Below, one piece after another: positions 1 through 7,356 of a stretch of 15,047 bases of DNA. Every line of letters begins with the position of its first letter. The stretch's first letter is position 1. The notes beneath the pieces are model-generated. The model saw nothing but the letters and a program-made list of their open reading frames with translations, was not told the DNA's origin and searched no databases. The translations under genes and the position numbers were made by a program. Origin of the DNA: an uncultured Collinsella sp. (lineage in GTDB: Bacteria > Actinomycetota > Coriobacteriia > Coriobacteriales > Coriobacteriaceae). The stretch is taken from contig CABRHR010000048.1 of the NCBI GenBank assembly GCA_902470835.1, forward strand, positions 1-15,047, in the 5' to 3' direction.

Positions 1-89
1 GATCCTCGCCGCTTCCGCGGCTCGAGGTCCCCGTTCTCCGCGGTGGGATTGGTCTGATTATTCTTGTTGAAACTCGGCCTTTGGCTCAT
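1..89 (-). CDS. Possible 5' end of an unidentified gene, cut by the window edge
   Basis: An ATG at 89-87 opens a minus-strand frame that stays open to the window edge (29 codons). It begins MSQRPSFNKNN and is hydrophilic, rich in Asn, Glu, Pro and Arg, with a basic PRKRR stretch near residue 24. That would suit a cytoplasmic N-terminal tail, but no domain is visible. The start codon directly abuts the T-tract of the terminator at 90-126, and no Shine-Dalgarno sequence precedes it, so this is either a chance frame or a gene whose real start lies beyond the edge. The plus-strand frames here are equally short and give nothing recognisable. Confidence 0.3.
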   Translation of the reverse strand, partial: MSQRPSFNKNNQTNPTAENGDLEPRKRRG

Positions 90-126
90 AAAAAACGGGA
101 GATGCGGTTTTACATCCCCCGTTTTT
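90..126 (-). terminator. Rho-independent terminator of the metallophosphoesterase gene
   Basis: On the minus strand ACGGGGGATG pairs with CATCTCCCGT around an 8-base loop, followed by six T. One position is an A/C mismatch on the plus strand but a G-U wobble in minus-strand RNA, so the hairpin is built for minus-strand transcription. The A-tract on the other side could give some activity in both directions. It lies 7 bases past the stop of the gene at 134-601. Confidence 0.85.
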
Positions 127-133
127 GTTGCGG

Positions 134-601
134 TTAGTCTAGGTCAATAAACTTGGTGCTTATGATCTTGCCGTCTTTGACGAGCATTCTGGCCATGGTG
201 GGGCCTCGGGTGCCTCTGGGGTAGCTGGCGCTACCCGGGTTGAGGACTAAGCAGCGGCCCACTTGGGCTTCTTTGGTTACGTGGGTGTGGCCGTTGATGG
301 CTACGTCTACGGATCCCACCGGAAGGTCTTCGCGGTAGTGGGCTACGGCGAATTTGAGGCCTTCGTAGGTAAAGAGCGCAAGACGGTCTACATCGGGGCC
401 GTAGTCGCGGTAGTAATCGTTGTTGCCCAGTACGGCCCGCACGGGGGCGATGGTGCATAGGTGCTCGTAGTCCATCTCTGACGTAAGGTCGCCGGCGTGG
501 ATAATCAGATCCGCGCCCTCAAGCTCATCCAGGAGCGCAGGCGATAAATAGCCGTGGGTGTCCGAGATGATGTCGATGCGCTTGGCGCTTGCACTGTTCA
601 T
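134..601 (-). CDS. YfcE/MJ0936-type metallophosphoesterase
   Basis: A 155-residue calcineurin-like phosphodiesterase of the small YfcE/MJ0936 type, close to the usual family length. The metal-binding motifs occur in family order: D-x-H in SDTHG (D14, H16), GD at 37-38, GNND at 59-62 (GNH/GNN box), H88, and GHTH at 104-107. Members hydrolyse phosphodiester bonds with two divalent metals; natural substrates are mostly unknown and none can be assigned here. There is no signal peptide, so it should be cytosolic. The ATG at 601 is preceded by GGAAGG about 7 bases upstream. It stands alone between two minus-strand terminators (641-691 upstream, 90-126 downstream), so it is probably monocistronic. 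I see no convincing promoter in the 40 bases before it. Confidence 0.9.
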   Translation of the reverse strand: MNSASAKRIDIISDTHGYLSPALLDELEGADLIIHAGDLTSEMDYEHLCTIAPVRAVLGNNDYYRDYGPDVDRLALFTYEGLKFAVAHYREDLPVGSVDVAINGHTHVTKEAQVGRCLVLNPGSASYPRGTRGPTMARMLVKDGKIISTKFIDLD

Positions 602-640
602 GGGATCCCTTCCGCAAAAAACGATTCGGCAAATACATAC

Positions 641-691
641 AAAAAAGGCCCCACGGCTCCGCAGACGATGGGTCTACAGGGCTGCGGGGCC
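641..691 (-). terminator. Rho-independent terminator of the LytTR operon (pair 1)
   Basis: In the minus direction GGCCCCGCAG and a later CTGCG...GGGGCC form a long stem (outer GGCCCC/GGGGCC, inner CGCAG/CTGCG, with a bulge), followed by TTTTTT. It starts 6 bases after the stop of the regulator at 698 and so closes the glycosyltransferase-kinase-regulator unit. Confidence 0.85.
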
Positions 692-697
692 AGTGTG

Positions 698-1414
698 CTA
701 GAGACTCAGGGCCTTCTTAAGCGGCACGACGCGGCGGCGCGAAACCGGCACGCGTTCGTCGACGCCCGTAATGCCCAGCTGGATGGCGCCCGAGGGCACC
801 GTCTCGACATCCGTGACGCACGCCAAGTTGACGATATAGCGGCGGTGAACACGGAAGAAGCCAAAATCGCAGAGCTTGGCCTCAAACTGCGCCAGCGAGG
901 TCGTCGACAAAAAGCGATCATCGACGGTATAGATGCAGGAGTAATCGTCCTTGGCCATGATAAAGCGAATGTCGTCCACGGGAATGAGCACCTTGCGGCC
1001 GCCCTTTTCCACCGGGATACGCTCGATGGTCACCTTGCTGTCCGTGACCGGCTTGGCGCGCTGCATGACCTTCTCGATCGCGCGATCCAAGCGAGCTTCC
1101 TCGACCGGCTTCATCAGATAATCGACGGCATCCACGTCGAACGCCTCGACCGCATGGTCACTATACGCAGTCACAAACACGATCGCCGGCGGATTTTTGA
1201 GCTTATGCAGCGCCTCGGCAAGTTGCAGGCCCGAGGCACCGGGCATCGAGATATCGAGAAACACGACATCCACGCGACTTTCCACAAGCATCTCGATGGC
1301 GGAGCGGACGCTCGACGCCTCCGTGATCGTGCCGATCTTGCCCGTTTGCTCGAGCAGGAAGCGAAGCTCCGAGCGAGCCGGCGCCTCATCATCCACAATC
1401 ATCGCACGCAGCAT
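698..1414 (-). CDS. LytTR-family response regulator (pair 1)
   Basis: A two-domain regulator, 238 residues from the ATG at 1414. The receiver domain (about 1-115) has the acidic pocket IVDDE near residues 6-10, the phospho-acceptor D54 in VFLDISMPG, T82 in FVTAY, and K102 in the KP pair. After a short linker, residues about 130-238 form a LytTR DNA-binding domain, recognised by RFIMAKDDYSCIYT, FFRVHRRYIVNL and VPVSRRR. Such proteins bind pairs of short direct repeats and activate transcription when phosphorylated. A TTG at 1435 would add seven residues, but GAAAGG at 1430-1425 lies inside that extension and suits the ATG. The cognate kinase lies 72 bases upstream, and a terminator follows. 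The target genes cannot be told from the sequence. Confidence 0.92.
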   Translation of the reverse strand: MLRAMIVDDEAPARSELRFLLEQTGKIGTITEASSVRSAIEMLVESRVDVVFLDISMPGASGLQLAEALHKLKNPPAIVFVTAYSDHAVEAFDVDAVDYLMKPVEEARLDRAIEKVMQRAKPVTDSKVTIERIPVEKGGRKVLIPVDDIRFIMAKDDYSCIYTVDDRFLSTTSLAQFEAKLCDFGFFRVHRRYIVNLACVTDVETVPSGAIQLGITGVDERVPVSRRRVVPLKKALSL

Positions 1415-1486
1415 AGGGATAAAACCTTTCGTCAACTAACTACGCCGGGCATCCGCCGCATGACGTTGAGCCCGTAGCCTTTTATT

Positions 1487-2830
1487 TTACTCTTGAATGT
1501 CAAAGATGCTCTCTGACAAATCAAGATGAAGGAGCACTTTGGTGCCCTTGCCCGGCGCCGATTCGACACGCGTATAGGAGTGCGGCCCATAAAAGCGATG
1601 GATGCGCTCCGAAATATTGTGCATGGCCACACCGGCGCCGCCACCCTGGGGAGAGCTGGCGTCGGGACGGGCAGAGCGCTCGTCAAACAGTCTGGCGGCG
1701 GTACCCTCATCCATGCCCACGCCATTATCGGCCACGGCAATCAAGATTGCATCCTCGCCGTCTTGGTGAACGGTCACGTCGATCCTCAGGGCGTCGTCAT
1801 CGCCCATACCATGACGTACGGCGTTCTCGACAATCGGCTGGATCACGAACGCCGGCACCAGCGTATCTTCCACGTCCTCGGACACATCGAACGTCGCAAG
1901 CACGCGGTCCTCGCCAAAGCGGGCCTTCTCAAAGGTAAGGTAGCGCTTGGTCTGTGCAACCTCGCGCGAGACCGGAATAAGCGATCCCGAGTTGTCGAGC
2001 GTGGCACGATAGAACGATGAGAACTCACGAAGCAGTTCGCGGGCCCGCAGCGGATCGGTGCGCGTAAACGATGCAATGGTGTTCAGCGTGTTGAACAGGA
2101 AGTGCGGGTTAATCTGCGCCTGCAGCGCACGCACCTCGGCGCGCGCCGTGAGTTCCTTTTGCACCTCGAGCTCGTGGATGGCGAGCTGCGTGGACAAGAT
2201 CTCGGCAAAGCCCGAGGCAAGCGCGTACTGGGTACGGTCGACGGCGCGCGGGGTCCTGTAGTAGAACTTGAGCGTGCCGACGGTACGATCGCCCACCTTG
2301 ATGGGGGCGATAATGCCGGCGGGGACTTGGTTGTGTGAGCCGTCCGAGCCCACGACATCCACCATACGGTTGAACGACTGCACGATGCCATGTTCGATAA
2401 CGTAGCGTGTGGCAAGCGTGTGAATGGGAGAATCTGGCAGCAGTTTTTCCTCAAACTCGCCCGCGCAGGCAAGCACGTTGTCCTCGTCGGTGATGGCCAC
2501 CGTCATGGCGCGCGTCTCGGGCAAAATGCGCCGGCACACCAAACGCGCCGACTCCTGCGTCAGACCGCCCTTAATGTCCTCGAGCATGGCCGAGGCCACC
2601 GAGAGCGTCTCCTCGGTGTACTGGGAGCGCACCGAATCGGGATTGAGCGTCAAAAAGATAAAGATGCACAGAAAGATGCACAGCAGCGCGCAGGCAATCA
2701 CCGTGGCGATCGGCTCGATACCGGTCACCAAGGCAAAAATAAAGTACACCAGCACGCAAATGGCGCAGGCAACGGCAATGATGCGAAAGATTGATATTGA
2801 GCTATCGCGCTGGGCGCGGCGGTCGATCAT
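1487..2830 (-). CDS. LytS/YehU-type sensor histidine kinase (pair 1)
   Basis: A 447-residue membrane sensor kinase. Two hydrophobic helices (about 14-36 and 41-62) are joined by a very short turn. A GAF-like sensory region (about 80-215) follows, then a linker rich in Glu, Gln and Arg that is probably helical. The His-kinase domain carries NPHFLFN at 241-247 with phospho-acceptor H243. The ATPase domain has the N box ENAVRHG (335-341), DNGVGM (368-373) and a Gly-rich G2 loop near 397-401. It should autophosphorylate and pass phosphate to the LytTR regulator downstream. With almost no extracellular loop, it probably senses a signal in the membrane or cytoplasm. The start overlaps the glycosyltransferase stop as ATGA, with GGAGGGGG 5 bases upstream, implying translational coupling. 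It is clearly paralogous to the kinase at 7357-8742. Confidence 0.93.
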   Translation of the reverse strand: MIDRRAQRDSSISIFRIIAVACAICVLVYFIFALVTGIEPIATVIACALLCIFLCIFIFLTLNPDSVRSQYTEETLSVASAMLEDIKGGLTQESARLVCRRILPETRAMTVAITDEDNVLACAGEFEEKLLPDSPIHTLATRYVIEHGIVQSFNRMVDVVGSDGSHNQVPAGIIAPIKVGDRTVGTLKFYYRTPRAVDRTQYALASGFAEILSTQLAIHELEVQKELTARAEVRALQAQINPHFLFNTLNTIASFTRTDPLRARELLREFSSFYRATLDNSGSLIPVSREVAQTKRYLTFEKARFGEDRVLATFDVSEDVEDTLVPAFVIQPIVENAVRHGMGDDDALRIDVTVHQDGEDAILIAVADNGVGMDEGTAARLFDERSARPDASSPQGGGAGVAMHNISERIHRFYGPHSYTRVESAPGKGTKVLLHLDLSESIFDIQE

Positions 2831-4014
2831 TCGGCCCCCTCCAGGATACTGATCAGTTGTGCGTCACGCCAAAGCCCGTCCATAATCTTGGGCCAAAAGC
2901 TCTGGAAACGCAGGTAGCTTGCAGCGTTTTGGCGCGCATAGGACTTTGCCTCGTCGATACCATGGCGCCAGATGCGCAGGTAGCCCTCATGCTCGCGGGT
3001 AAACACGCTGCGGACCATAGCGGTCTTGCGCACGCGGTCGTCGAGCTCGCGCGAAATCCACGGGCCCGGGTAGGGCATGAGCGATGCCGCCGTAACGGGA
3101 ATGAGCTCCTTTTGATGCGCGGCGAATGTCAGCTTGGCCCGTTCGTAGTACCAACGGTATACATCCTGCATAAAGCGCGGTGAGCGTTTTTCGGACTCCG
3201 GAGGCAGATGGCGCACGGTCCACTCGTTATCGAACCACACGTCGTAGCCAAACATGCGCATGTTAAAGAGGTAATCCAAGTCCTCGCCGCGGGTGATAAA
3301 CGGGTCAAAGGCTACACGCGTAAAGGCGCGGGCGTGCAGGGCCATCAGGCCGCCGCACACGTAGTTGGAGCGCGAGATGCGGGTGCCCGAGAGCGCCTTT
3401 TTCATCCAACGGTTGAACTCGATGCGCTTGGTCCACCAACGATGGCAGATGCCCGCCTTGTCCGTGGGAGCCAGCGGCGAGCCGTCGCGATCGTAGAAAT
3501 AGCCGCTCTTGACCAAGATCGGCAAGCCCTGACGCGTCTGCTGCCCCAACGCATAGGTCGCGCGCTTCATAAAGTCGGCGTCGATGACAGCCTCATCGTC
3601 ATCCAAAAAGATAACCGCGTCATGCCCCAGCACAGCGGCACAGGCTAGCCCCATGTTGCGGATGGCACCGTAGCCTCGCAGGCTCACGCACTCGCCCGAA
3701 CCCTTGGGCGCGATCTGAGCAACCCGGTCTGCGATGCGCGAGGCCTGGGTGTTGGTGACAACGGTGACCTTGAGCGTGGGATGCGCGTCGACAATCTCGT
3801 GCACGCGCAGCGACACATCGGCTGTGGCAGAAACGGGACAGACCACCAAAAGGATGATGCGCGGGATGTCACGTACCTGCTCAAGCGAGGCCAGGCAGCG
3901 GTCGAGTTCGGGATTGTCGGCGTTGAGTCGCGTCGAATGGTCATAGGTGCCAGGGGCGTTTGCGCAAGCGTCATCGCCCGCCCAATACGTTGGAATCACG
4001 ACCGTGGCGTTCAT
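2827..4014 (-). CDS. GT2-type glycosyltransferase
   Basis: A 395-residue protein with a GT-A glycosyltransferase fold. It opens with NATVVIPTYW, typical of family 2 enzymes. The nucleotide-sugar and metal site FLDDDEAV has its DDD at 138-140, and CGGLMAL at 220-226 and RGEDLDYLFNMR (242-253) match the acceptor and catalytic-base regions of the family. There are no clear membrane helices, so it acts as a cytosolic or membrane-associated enzyme moving a sugar from an activated donor to an unknown acceptor. The C-terminal third (about 285-395) is rich in Arg, Tyr and Trp and matches nothing I recognise. GGGAGGG lies 7 bases before the ATG. It is the first gene of a three-gene unit and shares 4 bases with the sensor kinase, which suggests a role in a surface glycan controlled by, or sensed by, that system. 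Confidence 0.85.
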   Translation of the reverse strand: MNATVVIPTYWAGDDACANAPGTYDHSTRLNADNPELDRCLASLEQVRDIPRIILLVVCPVSATADVSLRVHEIVDAHPTLKVTVVTNTQASRIADRVAQIAPKGSGECVSLRGYGAIRNMGLACAAVLGHDAVIFLDDDEAVIDADFMKRATYALGQQTRQGLPILVKSGYFYDRDGSPLAPTDKAGICHRWWTKRIEFNRWMKKALSGTRISRSNYVCGGLMALHARAFTRVAFDPFITRGEDLDYLFNMRMFGYDVWFDNEWTVRHLPPESEKRSPRFMQDVYRWYYERAKLTFAAHQKELIPVTAASLMPYPGPWISRELDDRVRKTAMVRSVFTREHEGYLRIWRHGIDEAKSYARQNAASYLRFQSFWPKIMDGLWRDAQLISILEGAE

Positions 4015-4035
4015 GCCTTACCCTCCCTGCAACAC

Positions 4036-4071
4036 AAAAACGGGACGCCGCCAAACACAGGCGACGCCCCG
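4036..4071 (-). terminator. Terminator between the MFS gene and the glycosyltransferase operon
   Basis: A 12-bp stem (4041-4052 with 4060-4071, loop of 7) followed on the minus strand by TTTTTGTG. Two positions mismatch on the plus strand but become G-U wobbles in minus-strand RNA. The T-tract ends only about 21 bases before the glycosyltransferase start, so the hairpin may lie inside that gene's leader (see findings). Confidence 0.8.
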
Positions 4072-4087
4072 CGACCTAGCTGATTCC

Positions 4088-4093
4088 ATCATA
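4088..4093 (-). promoter_or_regulatory. Candidate -10 element for the glycosyltransferase operon
   Basis: TATGAT, preceded by GTGGG, lies in the 171-bp gap between the MFS gene and the glycosyltransferase. The same TGGG plus -10-like hexamer recurs before the MFS gene and the phospholipase-like gene. I see no good -35 at normal spacing, so this is a weak call. Confidence 0.25.
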
Positions 4094-4185
4094 CCCACTT
4101 GGGCAAATCATTGCTCGCAAGTCGCAATGTTTATTGCGGATAACCCCAAAAGAGTACCGTGGACAGGCACAATAGCCGCTCGCTC

Positions 4186-5445
4186 CTATGCGGCATGCTC
4201 TGCCGCCCGAGTCATGCGGGACAGGCGGACCAGCAGCATAAAGCCAACGACCAGCAGCACACCAATGGAAAGGACGCCCAGCGACGGGTTGCCGGTCAGC
4301 GAGGTGACGACCGACACCAGGAAGGTGCCCATAACGCTTGCATAACGACCAAAGATGTCAAAGAAGCCGTAGTACTCGTTGGACTTTTCCTTGGGGATAA
4401 TGCGGCCAAAGTAGCTGCGGCTGAGCGCCTGCACGCCGCCCTGGAACAGGCCGACCATAATGGCAAGCACCCAGAATTCAAAGGCGGTCTTTAAGAAGAA
4501 CGCGGCGAACAGCACAATGCCCATGTAGGCGGCGACCGCCACCAGGATCATGTTGAGCGTGCCCACGCGTCCGGCAAGCTTGCCGTAGATGATAGCGGAC
4601 GGAAAGGCCACGAACTGCGTAACGAGCAGCGCCAGGACCAACTGGGTCGAATCGATGCCCAAGGCCGATCCGTAGCTGGTTGCCATGGAGATGACCGTGT
4701 GCACGCCATCGATATAGAAGAAGAACGCGACCATGTAGACCAGCACGGTCTTGTTGTGGGCGATCTCGCGCATGGTGTGTCCGACCTCGGAGAACACGCC
4801 GCCCACGATGTGGCCGATGGTATCCTCGGGACCACGCTCGCGACCGTACTTTTGCTTATAGGTGCGAATGAGCGGCAGGGTAAAGATGAGCCACCAGGCA
4901 CCGGTGATGACAAACGACAGACGCGTTGCCAGCATGGTGGGGACGCCAAGAGCGGGGCCACCCATGATAAGCGCCAGGCAGATGACGAACGGCACGGTGG
5001 AACCGATGTAGCCCCAGGCATAGCCCGAGCTGGACACGGCGTCCATGCGCTCGTCGGTGGTAATGTCGGGCAGCATGGCGTCGTAGAACGTCATAGAAGA
5101 GTTAAGGCCGATGGTGCACAGCACGTACACGGTCAAAAATGCCATGGCGGACATTGGGATAGCCTGCGCCAGGCAAAGAACCAGGCCCGTGAGGAAGAAG
5201 CCCAAGAAGAACTTGATCTTGTTGCCGGCGTAGTCGGCAAGTGCGCCCAGAATGGGCATGAGCATGGCGATGACCAGCGAGGCGATCGTCTGTGCATTGC
5301 CCCAAGCGACCACCAGGTCGGCCGAGGAAGCGCCGGTATTGATGGCGTTAAAGTAAATGGGCACCACCGAGGTATTGAGCAGCACGAGGGCCGAATTGCC
5401 CACATCGTACATAACCCAGTTACGCTCGAGCTTGGTGTATTTCAT
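4186..5445 (-). CDS. MFS transporter of the UMF1/Atg22-like type
   Basis: A 419-residue polytopic membrane protein with about 11-12 hydrophobic segments and a longer polar loop in the middle (about 193-235), as in the major facilitator superfamily. The N-terminus reads WVMYDVGNSA (10-19), the signature of the UMF1/Atg22-like branch. GALADYAGNKIK (67-78) is the MFS motif A between the second and third helices, and YDAMLPDI (121-128) is a second branch marker. Substrates of bacterial members are poorly known; eukaryotic Atg22 exports amino acids from the vacuole. A role in small-molecule or amino-acid transport is inference. The ATG at 5445 has only a distant GAAGGG (about 12 bases), so initiation may be weak. 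It ends in a minus-strand terminator and appears monocistronic or weakly linked to the upstream phospholipase-like gene. Confidence 0.88.
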   Translation of the reverse strand: MKYTKLERNWVMYDVGNSALVLLNTSVVPIYFNAINTGASSADLVVAWGNAQTIASLVIAMLMPILGALADYAGNKIKFFLGFFLTGLVLCLAQAIPMSAMAFLTVYVLCTIGLNSSMTFYDAMLPDITTDERMDAVSSSGYAWGYIGSTVPFVICLALIMGGPALGVPTMLATRLSFVITGAWWLIFTLPLIRTYKQKYGRERGPEDTIGHIVGGVFSEVGHTMREIAHNKTVLVYMVAFFFYIDGVHTVISMATSYGSALGIDSTQLVLALLVTQFVAFPSAIIYGKLAGRVGTLNMILVAVAAYMGIVLFAAFFLKTAFEFWVLAIMVGLFQGGVQALSRSYFGRIIPKEKSNEYYGFFDIFGRYASVMGTFLVSVVTSLTGNPSLGVLSIGVLLVVGFMLLVRLSRMTRAAEHAA

Positions 5446-5486
5446 GGACAGGGACCCTTCGTATTTGCCCGATATGCAGTTAGTTC

Positions 5487-5492
5487 ATCGTA
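5487..5492 (-). promoter_or_regulatory. Candidate -10 element for the MFS gene
   Basis: TACGAT preceded by TTGGGG, about 40 bases upstream of the MFS start. It resembles the candidates at 4088-4093 and 6524-6529. No -35 is evident. Confidence 0.25.
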
Positions 5493-5546
5493 CCCCAATT
5501 GTCCAGAAGCACCGGTAAGGATTCGGCAAAGGGACACGCACGAGCC

Positions 5547-6491
5547 CTATTCCTCGCGGTCGAACTCCTCATCGGCATTGAGCACGCGACCGCTGTAGTT
5601 GACGTGACTGGTCACGGCATCCATGTCACCGGTCTCGATAAAACGTGCGACCGTGCACTCGTAATCGACCAGCGCGCGATCAAAGACCTCGGGGAAACTC
5701 TCGTTCGAGACCTCGTCGGTAAAGGGATTCTTCCATGTCAGATGGCCCAGGTTACCGGTACGCTCGGGCAGCTCCGTCGTCACGCGATGGGCAAGGCCGT
5801 CGAGCAGCGAGTAGTCGTGTACCAAGCCCTCAACCAGCGAGATCGCGCGCGTCTTTACGGAGCCGGCCGGCTCAATCGCGCGGTAAAGTCGCTGCATATT
5901 GGCAACGGCGGCACCATACTCCCCCGCTGGAATGTCAATGCCGTACACGCGTCCGGCAACATAGCTCATCAGCACGCCGGCCACGCGATTGATGCGATCG
6001 GTGGTGACGATCTCGCCCGCCGGCGGGTAATCGTCGACCGTAGCGCCATCGCGTTTAAGCTGCAGCATCAGTACATCCAAGTCGCTCTCGATCACAGCAT
6101 GGACCTGACTGCTCGAATTCTCAAGCTCTGAATCGGACTCCACGATGCCAAACTGCTGCTCATAGACAAAAGGATGGGCGTTGCGGTCGAGCACGTAATG
6201 GGACAGCAGGCCCAGCGCAAAGGCGCGACCCAAGCTGGCGTCGCGCGGCAGCAGATGCGACACGCCGTCGCGCAGGCACGCGAACTGGCGAGACATGCGC
6301 GACCGATGCATGACCTGCGCCAGCAGCGTGCAGTCGGAAACACGCGGTGTCAGAATGTGAAAGAAAAACGGGTCGGGGCCTTGGTTGCCCAAGATAAAGG
6401 CAATGCGCTCTTCATCGGACGTGATGACGCCCTGCGGAAGACGGTCGATGCTTTCCTCGCCAAACAGATGATGGGTGATAAGCGCGGGCAT
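5547..6491 (-). CDS. Zinc-dependent phospholipase C-like protein
   Basis: A 314-residue protein of the zinc-dependent phospholipase C superfamily. It begins MPALITHHLFGEES, with H7/H8 near the N-terminus as in the family, followed by NQGPDPFFFH (36-45), SHYVLDRNAHPF (97-108) and QVHAVIESDLD (129-139), which supply the expected His, Asp and Glu zinc ligands. The classical enzymes are secreted toxins, but this one has no signal peptide and should be cytosolic, like many uncharacterised homologues whose activity on lipids is unproven. An ATG ten codons further up (6521) is open too, but GAAAGGA sits 5-7 bases before 6491 and the homologous region starts there. It follows the second LytTR regulator by 92 bases with no terminator between them, so it could be co-transcribed. 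No terminator is visible after it. Confidence 0.85.
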   Translation of the reverse strand: MPALITHHLFGEESIDRLPQGVITSDEERIAFILGNQGPDPFFFHILTPRVSDCTLLAQVMHRSRMSRQFACLRDGVSHLLPRDASLGRAFALGLLSHYVLDRNAHPFVYEQQFGIVESDSELENSSSQVHAVIESDLDVLMLQLKRDGATVDDYPPAGEIVTTDRINRVAGVLMSYVAGRVYGIDIPAGEYGAAVANMQRLYRAIEPAGSVKTRAISLVEGLVHDYSLLDGLAHRVTTELPERTGNLGHLTWKNPFTDEVSNESFPEVFDRALVDYECTVARFIETGDMDAVTSHVNYSGRVLNADEEFDREE

Positions 6492-6523
6492 AATGATCCT
6501 TTCGATTTCATTCGATGCCACCC

Positions 6524-6529
6524 ATTATG
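6524..6529 (-). promoter_or_regulatory. Candidate promoter for the phospholipase-like gene
   Basis: CATAAT preceded by GTGGG, with TTGGCA 15 bases further upstream as a possible -35, in the gap between the second LytTR regulator and the phospholipase-like gene. This is the best-looking of three related elements, though the spacing is short. Confidence 0.3.
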
Positions 6530-6583
6530 CCCACCGCGCGCCCATGCCAAACCTGCGATGGTAAACGACGGCACGCAAGCCTC

Positions 6584-7318
6584 TTACGCAAGCCCCAGGT
6601 GCGACTTGACCTCGGCGGCACGACGACGGGACACCGGTACCGTCGAGCTCACGCGGTCGAGCCTGAGCTCCATCAACCCCGTGGAGCCAATCTCAACATT
6701 GTGCACGTCTTCCAAATTGACCAGATAGCTACGATGAACGCGAATAAAGCCCTCGGAGCCCAAGCGACGCTCGAGCGAAGAGATCGACTCATTGATCAGG
6801 TACGTTCCCTCGGCGCAGATGGCGTTGCAAAAATCGGCGCGCGCCTCAAAGTAGCAGACGTCTGCGGCGGGAATGAACACCTTTTTGCCCCCGCGGTCCA
6901 CCGTCAGACGTAAAGGCTGGCGCGGAGCGTGGATAACACGACGGGCACCCAAGGCTGCCTCGATCTTGTCGAGTGCCTTTGACAGGCGTGCGTCCTCGAC
7001 CGGCTTGACGACATAGTCGACCGCATCAAGGTTATACGCATCGGCGGCAAACTCGGCAAACGCCGTCACAAACACAACCACCGGCGGCGTCTTTAGGTTC
7101 TGCAGCGTCTCGGCAAGCTCAATTCCCGAGCGGCCGGGCATCGTGATGTCCAAAAACAACACGTTGGGCTTGTTCGAGAGAATCGACTCCACGGCCTCGG
7201 TGACATTGCCCGCCTCGGCAATCTGGCCCACACGCGTATCCTTTTCCAACAGATAGCGTAGCTCAGCCCTAATGGGAGGCTCGTCATCAACCACCAAGAT
7301 GTTCCAGCCTTCGGACAT
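6584..7318 (-). CDS. LytTR-family response regulator (pair 2)
   Basis: A 244-residue regulator with the same layout as the one at 698-1414. The receiver domain (about 5-120) has the acidic pocket VVDDE (9-13), phospho-acceptor D57 in FLDITMPG, T85 in FVTAF and K105 in the KP pair. The LytTR DNA-binding domain (about 136-244) is marked by CYFEARADFCNAIC, GFIRVHRSYLVNL and VPVSRRR. It should bind paired direct repeats and regulate transcription once phosphorylated by the kinase 38 bases upstream. The ATG has GAGGGG about 8 bases upstream. The stretch DAVDYVVKPVEDARL closely parallels DAVDYLMKPVEEARL in the other regulator, so the two pairs probably arose by duplication. No terminator follows, so transcription may run on into the phospholipase-like gene. 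Confidence 0.92.
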   Translation of the reverse strand: MSEGWNILVVDDEPPIRAELRYLLEKDTRVGQIAEAGNVTEAVESILSNKPNVLFLDITMPGRSGIELAETLQNLKTPPVVVFVTAFAEFAADAYNLDAVDYVVKPVEDARLSKALDKIEAALGARRVIHAPRQPLRLTVDRGGKKVFIPAADVCYFEARADFCNAICAEGTYLINESISSLERRLGSEGFIRVHRSYLVNLEDVHNVEIGSTGLMELRLDRVSSTVPVSRRRAAEVKSHLGLA

Positions 7319-7356
7319 ATGTGCTTCCCCTCTTTTTCTCTCAATCCAACCGCGTG

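Noticed and set aside
1415..1435. TTG start adding seven residues to the first LytTR regulator
   Set aside because: The likely Shine-Dalgarno GAAAGG lies inside this extension and serves the ATG at 1414.
554..1477. 307-codon plus-strand open frame opposite the first LytTR regulator
   Set aside because: Antisense to a clear response regulator; it also runs through the terminator at 641-691.
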